Source: Gammaproteobacteria bacterium (lineage in GTDB: Bacteria > Pseudomonadota > Gammaproteobacteria > Steroidobacterales > Foliamicaceae). From it: 64,000 nucleotides of DNA. Location: NCBI GenBank assembly GCA_011523505.1, contig WTGP01000043.1:24187-88186 (forward strand), in the 5' to 3' direction. Made by a program: the position numbers and the translations under genes. The notes under the pieces were generated by a model, which saw only the letters and a list, made by a program, of their open reading frames with translations, had not been told where the DNA came from and did no database searches. Within the stretch, counting starts at the first letter, position 1. Each line of letters starts with the position of its first letter. Below, piece by piece: positions 41,564 through 50,741 of this stretch.

Positions 41564-43167
41564 TACTCGCTCCCGGAAACTCCGGTCAGCAGGTCCGCCG
41601 CCTTCTCGCCGATCATGATCGCCGTTGCATTGGTGTTGGCGGCCGGCAGCGTGGGCATGATGGACGCGTCGGCGACCCATAGTCCCGCGAGTCCCCGCAG
41701 GTGCAGGCGGTGATCCACCACCGCATCGTCGTCATTTCCCATGCGGCATGTTCCCACAGGATGAAACATGGGAAAGGCTTCCCGGCGAATGTATTTTTCC
41801 CAGTCGGCATCGGATTCGAGTTCCCGCCCCGGTTGGCGCAGTCCTGAAAAAAGGCCCTTCATCGCGTCCCCGCGGACGATCCCCTGGGCGATACGGCATC
41901 CCTCGATCAGCTGCCGCAGGTCTTGATCCGCGCCCAGCAACTGGTGTTCGATTTTCGGTGGCGCAGACGGACGGGCGGAGCGCAAGCTTACCCGCCCTCT
42001 CGCGGCCGGCCGCATCACGCCCACGGCCACGCCGAATGTCTGACCACGGTGGATAGCGGGAACCTCCCGTTGGAAGTCGATCGTGAACGGAGACATGATG
42101 ATCTGAACGTTCGGCGCATCCAGTTCCCGGCGGGTGCGGACAAAGGCCTGGGCATGACCGACGCCGCTGCTGATGGGTCCCGCTCCGCTCGCAAGGTAGC
42201 GGATTGCGTGGACGATGTTGCGCAACGGCCCCATTTCGGATCCCAGGGAGCCCCGGGTCGCGCCGTACGACAGCCGCACTCCCGGATGCTCCTGGAGATT
42301 GGATCCCACGCCGGGCAGCGCGCAAGTCAGCGGAATGCCTTGTTGCGCCAGGACGTCCGGGTCGCCTATGCCCGAGAGCAGCAGCAGCTTGGGAGTTCCG
42401 ATCGCGCCCGCGCACAGAACAATCCCGCGGCGCGCTTCGGCTTGCCGGTCCCGGCCCCTGCAACGAAATCGAACGGCGGCGGCGCGGCGACCTTCGGTCA
42501 CGATTTGCGTGGCCACGGAATCAAGTTGAACGCGAAGTGCCGTGGGGCGTTTTCCCGCCGGCAAGTAGGCGCGGGCCGTCGAGTGCCGCAAGCCCCGTTT
42601 TTGCGAAAACTGAACCGGTCCCGCACCTTCCCGGCTGGGACCGTTGAAGTCCGGGTTGGGCGGAATGCCGGCTTGCTCGCAGGCCGCAAGCCAGGCGTCG
42701 GTGAGCGGCGATGCCGCCCTGTTTGACGAAACATGCTGCGGTCCGCCTGCGCCGCGCTCCGGTGAGGCGCCCGCCTCGTTGTGCTCAAGGCGCCGGAACA
42801 GGGGCAGCACGCTCGCATAGTCCCAGCCCGGATTGCCCAGTTCCGCCCAGTGGTCATAGTCCCGGGGATGGCCCCGCACGAACATCATTCCGTTGATCGC
42901 GCTGCCGCCGCCCAGGCATTTACCGGCCGGCCATTGATCCGGGCGTCCGTTCCGCGATGCGTCGTCCTCCACCGGGTACATCCAGTTGAAACGGCGGTTG
43001 AAGATCGCCCTGCCGCTGGCCGCGGGCAGCAGCACATAGGGATGGCGCCCGGAACCCCCGGCCTCGAGAAGCAGGATCGATCCCGCGCCGCGCTCGGCCA
43101 GCCGCGCCGCCAGCGCGCAACCTGCCGAGCCGCCGCCGACGACAATCCAATCCGCCTGCTCGCGCAA
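41563..43167 (-). CDS. GMC-family FAD-dependent oxidoreductase
   Basis: A 534-residue choline-dehydrogenase-like enzyme with an N-terminal FAD motif (VVGGGSAGCALAARL), GKCLGGGSAINGMMFVRG, and a C-terminal domain with HPVGTCRMG, and ANTNATAIMIGEKAADL. It oxidises a primary or secondary alcohol. The start is TTG at 43167, directly after the nitrilase stop; no ATG is available before the FAD motif. Position in an overlapping operon points to one step of a catabolic pathway. Confidence 0.93.
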   Translation of the reverse strand: MREQADWIVVGGGSAGCALAARLAERGAGSILLLEAGGSGRHPYVLLPAASGRAIFNRRFNWMYPVEDDASRNGRPDQWPAGKCLGGGSAINGMMFVRGHPRDYDHWAELGNPGWDYASVLPLFRRLEHNEAGASPERGAGGPQHVSSNRAASPLTDAWLAACEQAGIPPNPDFNGPSREGAGPVQFSQKRGLRHSTARAYLPAGKRPTALRVQLDSVATQIVTEGRRAAAVRFRCRGRDRQAEARRGIVLCAGAIGTPKLLLLSGIGDPDVLAQQGIPLTCALPGVGSNLQEHPGVRLSYGATRGSLGSEMGPLRNIVHAIRYLASGAGPISSGVGHAQAFVRTRRELDAPNVQIIMSPFTIDFQREVPAIHRGQTFGVAVGVMRPAARGRVSLRSARPSAPPKIEHQLLGADQDLRQLIEGCRIAQGIVRGDAMKGLFSGLRQPGRELESDADWEKYIRREAFPMFHPVGTCRMGNDDDAVVDHRLHLRGLAGLWVADASIMPTLPAANTNATAIMIGEKAADLLTGVSGSE

Positions 43168-44115
43168 CTAGTCCTCGACGATGTTGCGGCGCGAAGAGCG
43201 GTGCCAATGCAATTGAAACACGTCCGGGCGGGCGTAGTGTCCCACGCCGTCCACCAGCCACTTGGCGTCGCGTATGCCTTCCAGGTCGATCGTTGCGCAG
43301 ATCAGCGTTTCTTCCTCGAATACCGGTTCCACCACATAAGCGCCGTCGGGCCCGATGATGGAACTGCCTCCACGCATCTCCCAACGGGCCGCCGCGCCGC
43401 CGGGGTCGGGAAAATGCGGGGGCAGGCGGGACTTGCCCATGACCTCGCGGGCCACCACCACGAAGCACGCGTTCTCATGCGCAAGGTGACGGCAGGACGC
43501 ATCGATGACGGGATCGAGAAAACGATGCCCCGGCCAGCCCGCGGCGTGCACCTCGACCGAATGGTTGTTGAGCAGAAAACGCGCCGGCGCCATCTGGTGC
43601 TCGAAGCAGATCAGCCCGCTTACCCGCGCTCCCGCCATGTCATGGGCAAGCAGGTCCGATCCGTCGCCCCGTCCGTGAACCAGGCGCTCGGTCGCGGTCG
43701 GAACCAGCTTGCGGTGGCTTCCCTGCAGTTCTCCGCGGGCATCGATGAACACCTGCGTGTTGTAGACACTTCCCGCACCGCTCTCGTTCGCGCCGATGAC
43801 CAGGGCGACTCCGTGTTCTTTCGCGGCGTCGCACAGGGCGTTGATTTCCGGTCCGGGAATCTTCACCGCGCTGCGCTGGAAGGCGCGGCGGCAGGCGGCA
43901 AATTCCGGAGAGCTGATTTGCAGGCTGGCCCAGTAGGGATAGCCGCAAAGCCAGGTTTCCGGAAAGACCAGCAATTGCACGTCTTTCGAGCCCGCATCGG
44001 CGATGATTTCCACCGCGCGCCCGGTCGCGCCCGGCAGATCGTGATAGACGGGGGCGAATTGCGCGGCGGCGACCTTGAGTTCCCGCCTGGGTTCCGAGCG
44101 GTCAGCCGTTGACAT
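43168..44115 (-). CDS. Nitrilase/amidase superfamily carbon-nitrogen hydrolase
   Basis: A 315-residue C-N hydrolase with the catalytic triad Glu (LLVFPETW), Lys (GSHRKLVPT) and Cys (GLICFEHQMAP). True nitrilases usually have CWE after the catalytic cysteine; here it is CFE, so amidase activity is equally likely. It would release ammonia from a nitrile or amide. The ATG at 44115 overlaps the AcuI-type gene end by 14 bases. The protein keeps the C-terminal extension (LHWHRSSRR) typical of branch-1 members. Confidence 0.9.
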   Translation of the reverse strand: MSTADRSEPRRELKVAAAQFAPVYHDLPGATGRAVEIIADAGSKDVQLLVFPETWLCGYPYWASLQISSPEFAACRRAFQRSAVKIPGPEINALCDAAKEHGVALVIGANESGAGSVYNTQVFIDARGELQGSHRKLVPTATERLVHGRGDGSDLLAHDMAGARVSGLICFEHQMAPARFLLNNHSVEVHAAGWPGHRFLDPVIDASCRHLAHENACFVVVAREVMGKSRLPPHFPDPGGAAARWEMRGGSSIIGPDGAYVVEPVFEEETLICATIDLEGIRDAKWLVDGVGHYARPDVFQLHWHRSSRRNIVED

Positions 44116-45094
44116 CGATCACTACTCGTCCGCTGATCCGCCCGTGAAGGATTTCGTCCGCCAGCTCCGGAAGATCGGACATCGGCGCCACCCGGTAGAT
44201 GTCCTTCAATGCCGCGGGATCAATCAGGTCGGCAAGAGCGGCCCAGGCGCGCCGGCGCCGCTCCTGGGAGGCCATTACGGAATCGATGCCTCTCAGCGTG
44301 ACGCCGCGCAGGATAAAAGGCATGACCGTGGCCGGGAGACGGAAACCGCCGGCCAGGCCCACCGCCGCGGCCAGCCCGCCGCGCCGGGTTTGCGCCAGCG
44401 CGGTCGCCAGGGTCGTCCCGCCGACGGAATCGATCACCGCGGCCCAGTTCTCGGACTCGAGCGGGCGCGAATCCCGCGCCAGCTCCTCGCGCGCGATCGT
44501 GTTCGCGGCGCCCAGCGATTCAAGAAACCCTGCTCCGTCGGGCTTTCCCGTAACGCCGGTCACCTGGTAGCCGAGGCGGGCCAACAGCATCACCGATACC
44601 GCGCCCACCCCGCCGGTCGCTCCGGTCACCAGTGCGGGGCCGGAGTCAGGCGTGACGCCGGCGTCTTCAATGGCATGAACGCCCAGCATGGCGGTGTAGC
44701 CGGCAGTACCCAGCGCCATTGCCTGCTCGGCCGTGAAGGCATCGGGAACCGGCACCAGCCAGTCGCCCCGGAGGCGCTGCCGCTGCGCGTAGCCGCCCCA
44801 GTATTTTTCCGACAGTTCGTAGCCGTTCACCAGCACGCGCTCGCCCGGCTGGAATCGTCCATCGCGGGATTCGCGCACGACTCCGGCCAGGTCGATGCCG
44901 CACACCATGGGCAGCCGCCGGCAAATCCTGCCGCGCCCGCTTACCGCCAGGCCGTCCTTGTAATTGAGGGTGGAATGGCTGATTTCCACGAGTACGTCCT
45001 CGTCGGGAAGATCAGGCAGGGCAAGGGTCTCCAGTTGCCCCTGGACCTTTCCGTCCCGCTCCCGCGCCACTATGGCCTGGATGGTGTCGCTCAA
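44102..45094 (-). CDS. acuI: Acrylyl-CoA reductase/YhdH-type quinone oxidoreductase (MDR)
   Basis: A 330-residue zinc-free medium-chain reductase. It has LNYKDGLAVSG, CGIDLAGVV, the nucleotide-binding ALVTGATGGVGAVSV, TGKPDGAGFLESLGA and GLAGGFRLPATVMPFILRGV, the typical pattern of AcuI/YhdH. Known members reduce acrylyl-CoA to propionyl-CoA with NADPH. The start is TTG at 45094, with GGGAGC upstream. It lies 59 bases after the acyl-CoA ligase gene in the catabolic operon, consistent with processing of an acryloyl-type intermediate. Confidence 0.87.
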   Translation of the reverse strand: MSDTIQAIVARERDGKVQGQLETLALPDLPDEDVLVEISHSTLNYKDGLAVSGRGRICRRLPMVCGIDLAGVVRESRDGRFQPGERVLVNGYELSEKYWGGYAQRQRLRGDWLVPVPDAFTAEQAMALGTAGYTAMLGVHAIEDAGVTPDSGPALVTGATGGVGAVSVMLLARLGYQVTGVTGKPDGAGFLESLGAANTIAREELARDSRPLESENWAAVIDSVGGTTLATALAQTRRGGLAAAVGLAGGFRLPATVMPFILRGVTLRGIDSVMASQERRRRAWAALADLIDPAALKDIYRVAPMSDLPELADEILHGRISGRVVIDVNG

Positions 45095-45153
45095 GCTCTT
45101 GCTCCCTTGTCAGTCGGCCGCGGCCGCCACGATGCCCCGAATCGGCATGTGAA

Positions 45154-46689
45154 TCAAGCGAGGCGGCGCAAGTACTCCGCCTTGAGAAGGCGTTTCCTGA
45201 TTTTGCCGGTGTCCTCGCGTGGCAGTTCCGGGTGAAAGTGGATTTCCCGGGGGACCTTGAATCGCGCCAGCTTTTGCACGAGAAACTCATGAACGGACTT
45301 CGCGTCCGGTGAATCCGCCTTGTCGTCGCGTTGCAACACCGCAACCAACCGCTCGCCGAAGTCCGGATCCGGAACTCCGAACACCGCCGAGTCCCCGATC
45401 CCGGGACACGCCGCCAGCGCGGCTTCGATCTCCGCCGGATAGATATTCACGCCGCCGGAAATGACCATGTCGGTCTTGCGTCCCGTGATATACAGATAGC
45501 CGTCGTTCGCCAGGTATCCGAGGTCACCGGTGGCCATGTAATCGCCGCGCCGCATTCGCCGCGTCTCATCGTCCGCCCGGTGGTAGCTGACGTAGGGCGT
45601 GAGACTGCTGCGCACGCAGATCTCCCCGGTCTTTCCCGCCGGCGCCTGCGACCCGTCCGCGGCGGCGATCCTGAGATCAATGCCTTCCGCCGCCTTTCCC
45701 ACGCTGCCGGGATGAGCGCGCCACTGCCTGCTGTCGCAGGTCGTCAATATGCCGGTCTCGGTCATTGCGTAGTAATCGACAAGGACGTCACCCCACCAAT
45801 CGAGCATCCGCCGCTTCAGCTCCGGCGGGCAGGGCGCCGCTCCGTGGCTGACGTGCCGCAGACTGCCGGGGTCGAACCGGCTTCGGATGCGCCTCGGCAG
45901 CGACAGCAGGCGCGCGAACATCGTCGGCGTCATGTACAGGTGCGTAATCCGGTGGGCGACGACCAGGCGCAGGAGTTCCTCGGCGTCAAACCGCGGCTGC
46001 ATCACCAGCAGCCCTCCGGTCCGCAATACCAGGTTCGCGTAGGCATTCGGCGCCGAGTGATAAAGGGGCCCGGTAACAAGGGCCCTGATCCCTCCGCCGC
46101 TGAGCCCCCAGGCGCGCACGCTTCTCCGTGCGACCTCGGCGACGGCCGCGGGGGGCGCCGAAATCCGGGAGACGCCCTTGGGATCGCCGGACGTGCCGGA
46201 GGTGTAAAACAAGTTGTCGCCCGGTCCGGCCGGCTCATCGGTCCACGGGGGATACCCTCGAATCCAGTCGCGCCAGAGCGGTATGCCCTCTGGTGGAGCG
46301 TTTTCGGGCAGGCCATATGCCTCGCGCAACTCGGGCGGCGTTGCAACGCACACGGGTTTCAGCGATCCACAAGCCTCAAGCAGTTCGCTGCTCAGCAGGT
46401 CCGAATGCGCCACCATCGCGAGCGCGCCGCTGTGATCGAGAATCCGCTTGAGTTCGCCCGCCGTGAGGTGCCAGTTCAGCGGGACGCTGACGGCATTCAG
46501 CAGGGTGGCCGCTCGCATGGCCTCGAAGTAGGCGAAATCGTTGCGCATCAGCAGGGCCAGTCGGTCTCCGGCGCCCAGCCCGAACTCGCGAAGGGCGCCT
46601 GCGGCCCGGCGTGCGCGGAGATCGAGTTGCGCGTATGAAATGCTGCGCTCCCCGCTGATCAGCGCGGGCGTCTGATCGTCGGTGGTCAT
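45154..46689 (-). CDS. AMP-forming acyl-CoA synthetase (ligase)
   Basis: A 511-residue ANL-superfamily enzyme: P-loop YTSGTSGDPKGVS, YYAMTETG, the GDLGYLANDGYLYITGRKTD hinge, GVNIYPAEIE and the C-terminal catalytic lysine in REDTGKIRK. It activates a carboxylic acid through an acyl-adenylate to a CoA thioester. The substrate is unknown, with no N-terminal features pointing to aromatic or long-chain acids. ATGA overlap with the upstream FAD oxidase gene marks translational coupling. Confidence 0.93.
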   Translation of the reverse strand: MTTDDQTPALISGERSISYAQLDLRARRAAGALREFGLGAGDRLALLMRNDFAYFEAMRAATLLNAVSVPLNWHLTAGELKRILDHSGALAMVAHSDLLSSELLEACGSLKPVCVATPPELREAYGLPENAPPEGIPLWRDWIRGYPPWTDEPAGPGDNLFYTSGTSGDPKGVSRISAPPAAVAEVARRSVRAWGLSGGGIRALVTGPLYHSAPNAYANLVLRTGGLLVMQPRFDAEELLRLVVAHRITHLYMTPTMFARLLSLPRRIRSRFDPGSLRHVSHGAAPCPPELKRRMLDWWGDVLVDYYAMTETGILTTCDSRQWRAHPGSVGKAAEGIDLRIAAADGSQAPAGKTGEICVRSSLTPYVSYHRADDETRRMRRGDYMATGDLGYLANDGYLYITGRKTDMVISGGVNIYPAEIEAALAACPGIGDSAVFGVPDPDFGERLVAVLQRDDKADSPDAKSVHEFLVQKLARFKVPREIHFHPELPREDTGKIRKRLLKAEYLRRLA

Positions 46690-48131
46690 GCGGAAAGAAA
46701 GCCGGCGAAACGCCCGTCGGGGTCGCGCTCGGCGCGCAGGTCCGAAAGCCGGCGCCAGGCGCGTGGCGAAAAGCAGGCCTGAATGCGCGGTTTTCCGCCG
46801 CGCACGTCCACCTCATTGATGTAGTGGCCAAGGCTGTGGTCGGTCAGCGCCCGCGAACTTTCCGCCAGCCAATCGAGTACGCGCCCGTCCAGGGCCTCAT
46901 CCTGCCAGGCGGCGTATCGTCCCATCCACACCGGCGCCATGAGCGAACAGGCAGCGTCTTCGGGCAGTCGCGGCGGGTTCTTGAAGAGGACCACGCAATG
47001 ACTGTTGCGCGCCGGGGCGGCAGAAAAGGTCTGCGCCAGCGCGCGCACCGCTGCTTCGGGGGCGTCGCTCCAGTCGCTATCGACCAGGTATCGCCCATAG
47101 CCGAATTGCGTTGCGTAATCGATGCTTCCCAGTTGCAGGCGGTCCATGCTCACTTCACGGTGCGGAATGCTGAACAGCGCCTCCTGCATCAGCGGATGCC
47201 CGCTGAGCGGTGCCAGCGAGTCATGTGCCTCTTTCGTGCTTGCGGCAAAGCACACCGGCCGCAAGACGCAGATCCGCTCCGGCGGTTCCGTTCCGGCCGC
47301 TGCGCCGGGATCAGCCGCCAACAGCATCATCAGTTCGGTATTCGGCAAACCGTCCGATGCGAGCTGGGCAACCAGCGCGGCCACCTCGCCTGCATGATCG
47401 AGCGGAAATACATGCACACTCTCGGTTATGACGCCCGGCAAAGGGCCGGTTCGGAGGAAAAACCGGGTCACCACGCCCGGAAAGCCGTTTCCGGCGCCCC
47501 GCAGGGCCCAGAACAGGTCGGGGTCTTCCGTGCGGCTTACGTGTCGCGCACGGCCATTGGCGTCGACGATGTCGGCGCCCTCGATCCAGAAACAGGCCAT
47601 TCCGCCCCATTCGTCGCCATTGACGCCAAAGCCGCCTCCCAGCAGGTAACCGCCCATCGGCACGGTTGCGCAATGCGCAACGGGGAAGGCGAGTCCCTCC
47701 CGGGACAGCGCCAGCGCCAGTTCCCGGCTCCACAATGCGGGCCCCACGGCGACTGTTCCGGTGCGCGCATCGACCTTGACGTCCGACAGCAGTCCGAGGT
47801 CCAGAGTCAACGCATCGTCGCGCAGGGCGGCGCCCCAGAGGTGATGGCCGCCGGATTTCACCGCTACCTGCAGCCCCCGGCGTCTTGCATGGGCCATTAC
47901 GTCCGGAACGTCTTCGGCGCGGGAGACGCGAACGATCGCAGCGGGCATTCGATCCGGCTTGCGCGCCTGCCAGACCATGGCCCGCCGCCAGGTCTCATAG
48001 TCGGGCGCTGCCGGCGTGACCAACCGCGCGGTTGCCGGCAGGGTCTCGGGGCGTGCGGCCGCGGGCAGCGCAAGACCCGCCGAACCCGCCAGTGCGGCGG
48101 ACAGGAACCGTCGGCGGCTGAGATCGATCAT
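46686..48131 (-). CDS. FAD-linked oxidase, berberine-bridge (BBE) type, Tat-exported
   Basis: A 481-residue oxidase. Twin-arginine signal SRRRFLSAALAGSAGLALPAAA at the N-terminus predicts Tat export. The PCMH FAD domain has the two usual covalent flavin anchors: His in SGGHHLWG and Cys in AHCATVPMGGYLLGGG, so bicovalent FAD is likely. The BBE C-terminal element is present (INEVDVRGGKPRIQACF). It would oxidise an alcohol, sugar or alkaloid-like substrate in the periplasm. It is the first gene of the six-gene minus operon; the divergent symporter gene starts 96 bases away. Confidence 0.9.
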   Translation of the reverse strand: MIDLSRRRFLSAALAGSAGLALPAAARPETLPATARLVTPAAPDYETWRRAMVWQARKPDRMPAAIVRVSRAEDVPDVMAHARRRGLQVAVKSGGHHLWGAALRDDALTLDLGLLSDVKVDARTGTVAVGPALWSRELALALSREGLAFPVAHCATVPMGGYLLGGGFGVNGDEWGGMACFWIEGADIVDANGRARHVSRTEDPDLFWALRGAGNGFPGVVTRFFLRTGPLPGVITESVHVFPLDHAGEVAALVAQLASDGLPNTELMMLLAADPGAAAGTEPPERICVLRPVCFAASTKEAHDSLAPLSGHPLMQEALFSIPHREVSMDRLQLGSIDYATQFGYGRYLVDSDWSDAPEAAVRALAQTFSAAPARNSHCVVLFKNPPRLPEDAACSLMAPVWMGRYAAWQDEALDGRVLDWLAESSRALTDHSLGHYINEVDVRGGKPRIQACFSPRAWRRLSDLRAERDPDGRFAGFLSA

Positions 48132-48226
48132 CGGGAAATGCGGTATTCCTGGCGGGCGGTGCGGTTATCCTACTGGCGTCTCACGCGAGTGTGTTCCCTT
48201 CAAGGGCGATTCCTTCTCCAGCGCGC

Positions 48227-49570
48227 ATGCCACGAAAACCAACCAGCCTATTTTCGCTGATTGCCTACTCCGGGCCGGCCATTCCGCTGGCCATGCTCGG
48301 GTTGCCGCTGATCCTCTACCTGCCGCCCTTCTACGCGGGCGAACTCGGCATGGATCTGGCGGCGGTAGGCGCGGTATTTGCGGCGGCGAGAATGTGGGAC
48401 GCAGTCATTGACCCGCTGATCGGCTACTGGTCGGACAGGACCCCGGGACGATTCGGGCGGCGCAAGCCGTGGCTGCTGGCAGGCGCACCCTTGTGGATGC
48501 TGGGCGTCTACGCCCTCCTGAGCCCTCCCGCAGGCGTGAACACTCTCTACCTTTGGTTCGCGGCCTTCGGCTTCTATGTGGCCTGGACCATGGTGCAGAT
48601 TCCCTATCAATCCTGGGGTGTCGAGCTGTCCCGAAAGTACGAGGAACGCTCGCGAATAACGGGAATTCGCGAAACCGGCACTCTGGTGGGCGTGATCCTC
48701 GCCACCGCGGCGCCGGTGCTGGTTTTCTCGACACCCAACCCGCCGCTGCGCGAAGTCCTCTGGGTGTTTACGGTGGCGCTGCTGGTCCTGATACCGTTGA
48801 CCGTTCTCATGGCGGCCGTCGTCACTCCGGCGGTGCCGCCGGTCGTCGCCAGGCGCCCGGGGCCGCTGGCTTCCGTGCGTTTGCTGGCCCGCAACCGGCC
48901 GCTGCTGCGCGTTCTGCTTGGTTCGTTCTGTCTGCTGCTGGCGGGCGGTCTGCTCAACTCCGGGTTGCTGTTTGTGTGGGCCCACGTGCTGGAGCTTTCG
49001 ACTCTGGATTTCCTCTCTTACGTGCTCGTTCAGTACGGGTGCGCCGTCCTCGGAATGCCGGTCATGGTCTGGCTGGGCAACCGCATCGGGAGGCACCGCG
49101 CCCTCGCCCTCGGAGGCGGCGGGTTTCTGGCCCTGCAACTCGCCTTGCTCGCCATCACTCCCGGGGCGTTCGAACAGGCCCTGGTCGTGGCTGTGGCCGG
49201 CGGTCTCATTACCAGCGTGATCTGGGTCATGCCGCCTGCGCTGGTGGGGGACACGGTGGAATACGGAATGCTCGCGGGAGGCGGCGACCAGGCGGCGCTG
49301 TACATGGCCGCGCTTAACTTCGTTTCGAAAATGGCGTTTGCCGCCGGAGTCGGCATCTCGCTTCCGTTGCTCGACGTTCTGGGTTTCAACCCGGCCGGCG
49401 GCAATACCGCCGACACGCTGTTCGGACTGAAGATGGTGGTGATCGTGCTGCCGGTGGTCCCGGGCCTGCTTGGCGCGGCAATCCTGTTCAATCACCAGCT
49501 GACGGCCAGCGAGCACGCTTCCATCCGCAGGCAGCTTGCCGAGCGCGGGGTGGAAACCGGATCGGTATGA
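48227..49570 (+). CDS. MFS/GPH-type symporter (MelB-like)
   Basis: A 447-residue, 12-helix carrier of the glycoside-pentoside-hexuronide:cation symporter family. The cytosolic loop motif DPLIGYWSDRTPGRFGRRKPWLL (split here at residue 60-80) and MVQIPYQSWGVEL are diagnostic. It would import a sugar-like or other polar organic solute with H+ or Na+. ATG at 48227 (MPRKPTSLF) is chosen over the GTG at 48191, as the extra residues resemble no family N-terminus. It is divergent from the BBE oxidase operon and may supply its substrate. Confidence 0.87.
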   Translation: MPRKPTSLFSLIAYSGPAIPLAMLGLPLILYLPPFYAGELGMDLAAVGAVFAAARMWDAVIDPLIGYWSDRTPGRFGRRKPWLLAGAPLWMLGVYALLSPPAGVNTLYLWFAAFGFYVAWTMVQIPYQSWGVELSRKYEERSRITGIRETGTLVGVILATAAPVLVFSTPNPPLREVLWVFTVALLVLIPLTVLMAAVVTPAVPPVVARRPGPLASVRLLARNRPLLRVLLGSFCLLLAGGLLNSGLLFVWAHVLELSTLDFLSYVLVQYGCAVLGMPVMVWLGNRIGRHRALALGGGGFLALQLALLAITPGAFEQALVVAVAGGLITSVIWVMPPALVGDTVEYGMLAGGGDQAALYMAALNFVSKMAFAAGVGISLPLLDVLGFNPAGGNTADTLFGLKMVVIVLPVVPGLLGAAILFNHQLTASEHASIRRQLAERGVETGSV

Positions 49571-50073
49571 GTGTTTCTCACGCGACGCAACGCCTGAGGT
49601 GGATTGCCCTGGGACTTTTCGTCGGCGCTTTCGCGCTCACGCTTTCCTGTGAGAGCCCCGTTCCCGGCGAGAAACAGTTCCGTGACTGGGTTGAAGAGCG
49701 CTACGCGCAACCGTTTCGCGACGGGGAGACCGACCGGTGGGTCGCGGTTTTCGATGAAAATGCGGTCGGCATGCACCACACCCTGCCTGCCATGGAAGGC
49801 CGCGAAGCCATCCGCAATTTCGGGCGGATGGTGCATGAGAACCTGGTCGTCGAGCAATTTGACCTGACGGTGAAAGAGGTGCGCGTTTCGAAAACCTGGG
49901 CGCTTACCCGTGGGAGTTTTGTCAGCCGCTTTGTTCCCGCCATGGCGGACGCGGGGATCGTTCCGGCAGTGGAAGCGCCGGCGACAGTCGGGAAGTTCGT
50001 GCTTCTGTGGGAATTGCAGGACGACGGCGAATGGCGAGTCATCCTCGACATGGGCAACCTGGATTCCCCGTGA
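49567..50073 (+). CDS. SnoaL/NTF2-like protein, membrane-anchored or exported
   Basis: A 168-residue protein with a hydrophobic N-terminal segment (12-27) ending in SC; the Cys at 28 suggests a lipoprotein, but the lipobox (TLSC) is imperfect. The rest is a cone-shaped SnoaL/DUF4440 domain (WVAVFDENAVGMHHTLPAMEGREAIRNFGRMV; WELQDDGEWRVILDMGN). Such domains bind small molecules and sometimes catalyse isomerisation. It overlaps the symporter stop (ATGA) and the cytochrome start (GTGA), so it belongs to the same operon. Confidence 0.78.
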   Translation: MSVSHATQRLRWIALGLFVGAFALTLSCESPVPGEKQFRDWVEERYAQPFRDGETDRWVAVFDENAVGMHHTLPAMEGREAIRNFGRMVHENLVVEQFDLTVKEVRVSKTWALTRGSFVSRFVPAMADAGIVPAVEAPATVGKFVLLWELQDDGEWRVILDMGNLDSP

Positions 50074-50723
50074 AGCAGCGGACTTGCGCGCCGGTTGCCG
50101 TTGCGCTGTTGGCCGTGGCGGCGGCCGTCGGGGGCCAGGCGGAGGAGTCGCCCGGGGCCGCGATCTACTACGCCTGCGCCACTTGCCACGGGGAGCGCGG
50201 AGAAGCGGACGAAGCGCGAATGACGCCGGCTATTGCGGTCTTGCCTGCCTGGTATTCGGCGGCCCAGCTTCGCGCCTACCGCAACGGCTGGCGCGGCGCG
50301 GAATCCGACGATTTCACCGCACGCAAGATGACCCTGTTCGCGGAGGCGCTGGCATCGGACGAGGCGCTGCAAGCCGTGGCGGAATACGCCGCCGGCCTTG
50401 GCGATTCATTGCGCGATTCCGAACCGTCGAACGCCGCGCCATCGCCGTCGGGTCCGCCGGATGCCGTTACGAAGGCACACTTCGAAGGATGCGCCAGTTG
50501 CCACGGGGCAAATGGCGAAGGCATTGAAGAATTGGGCGGTCCGCCCATTGCCGGCCAGCCGGCCTGGTATCTCAATCGTCAGATGGATGCGTTCTCGAGA
50601 GGAACTCGCGGCAGCCATCCCGACGACCGCTTCGGAGGGCAGATGCGTGTCGCTCCCACACCTTCGGACCCGGACGAATTCGCCGCCCTCATTCGCTATA
50701 TCGACAGCCTGCCCCGCCCGTAA
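50070..50723 (+). CDS. Diheme c-type cytochrome
   Basis: A 217-residue exported protein with signal peptide (about 1-24) and two CxxCH heme sites: CATCH at 36-40 and CASCH at 141-145, each opening a class-I cytochrome-c-like domain. Met residues in ARMTPA and GQMRVAP are candidate sixth ligands. It resembles cytochrome c4/c553-type electron carriers and could accept electrons from a periplasmic dehydrogenase. The GTG start overlaps the SnoaL-like gene stop. It is convergent with the 3-hydroxyacyl-CoA dehydrogenase-like gene (18-base gap). Confidence 0.9.
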   Translation: MKQRTCAPVAVALLAVAAAVGGQAEESPGAAIYYACATCHGERGEADEARMTPAIAVLPAWYSAAQLRAYRNGWRGAESDDFTARKMTLFAEALASDEALQAVAEYAAGLGDSLRDSEPSNAAPSPSGPPDAVTKAHFEGCASCHGANGEGIEELGGPPIAGQPAWYLNRQMDAFSRGTRGSHPDDRFGGQMRVAPTPSDPDEFAALIRYIDSLPRP

Positions 50724-50741
50724 CGGGCGCGCCGGGCGGTG

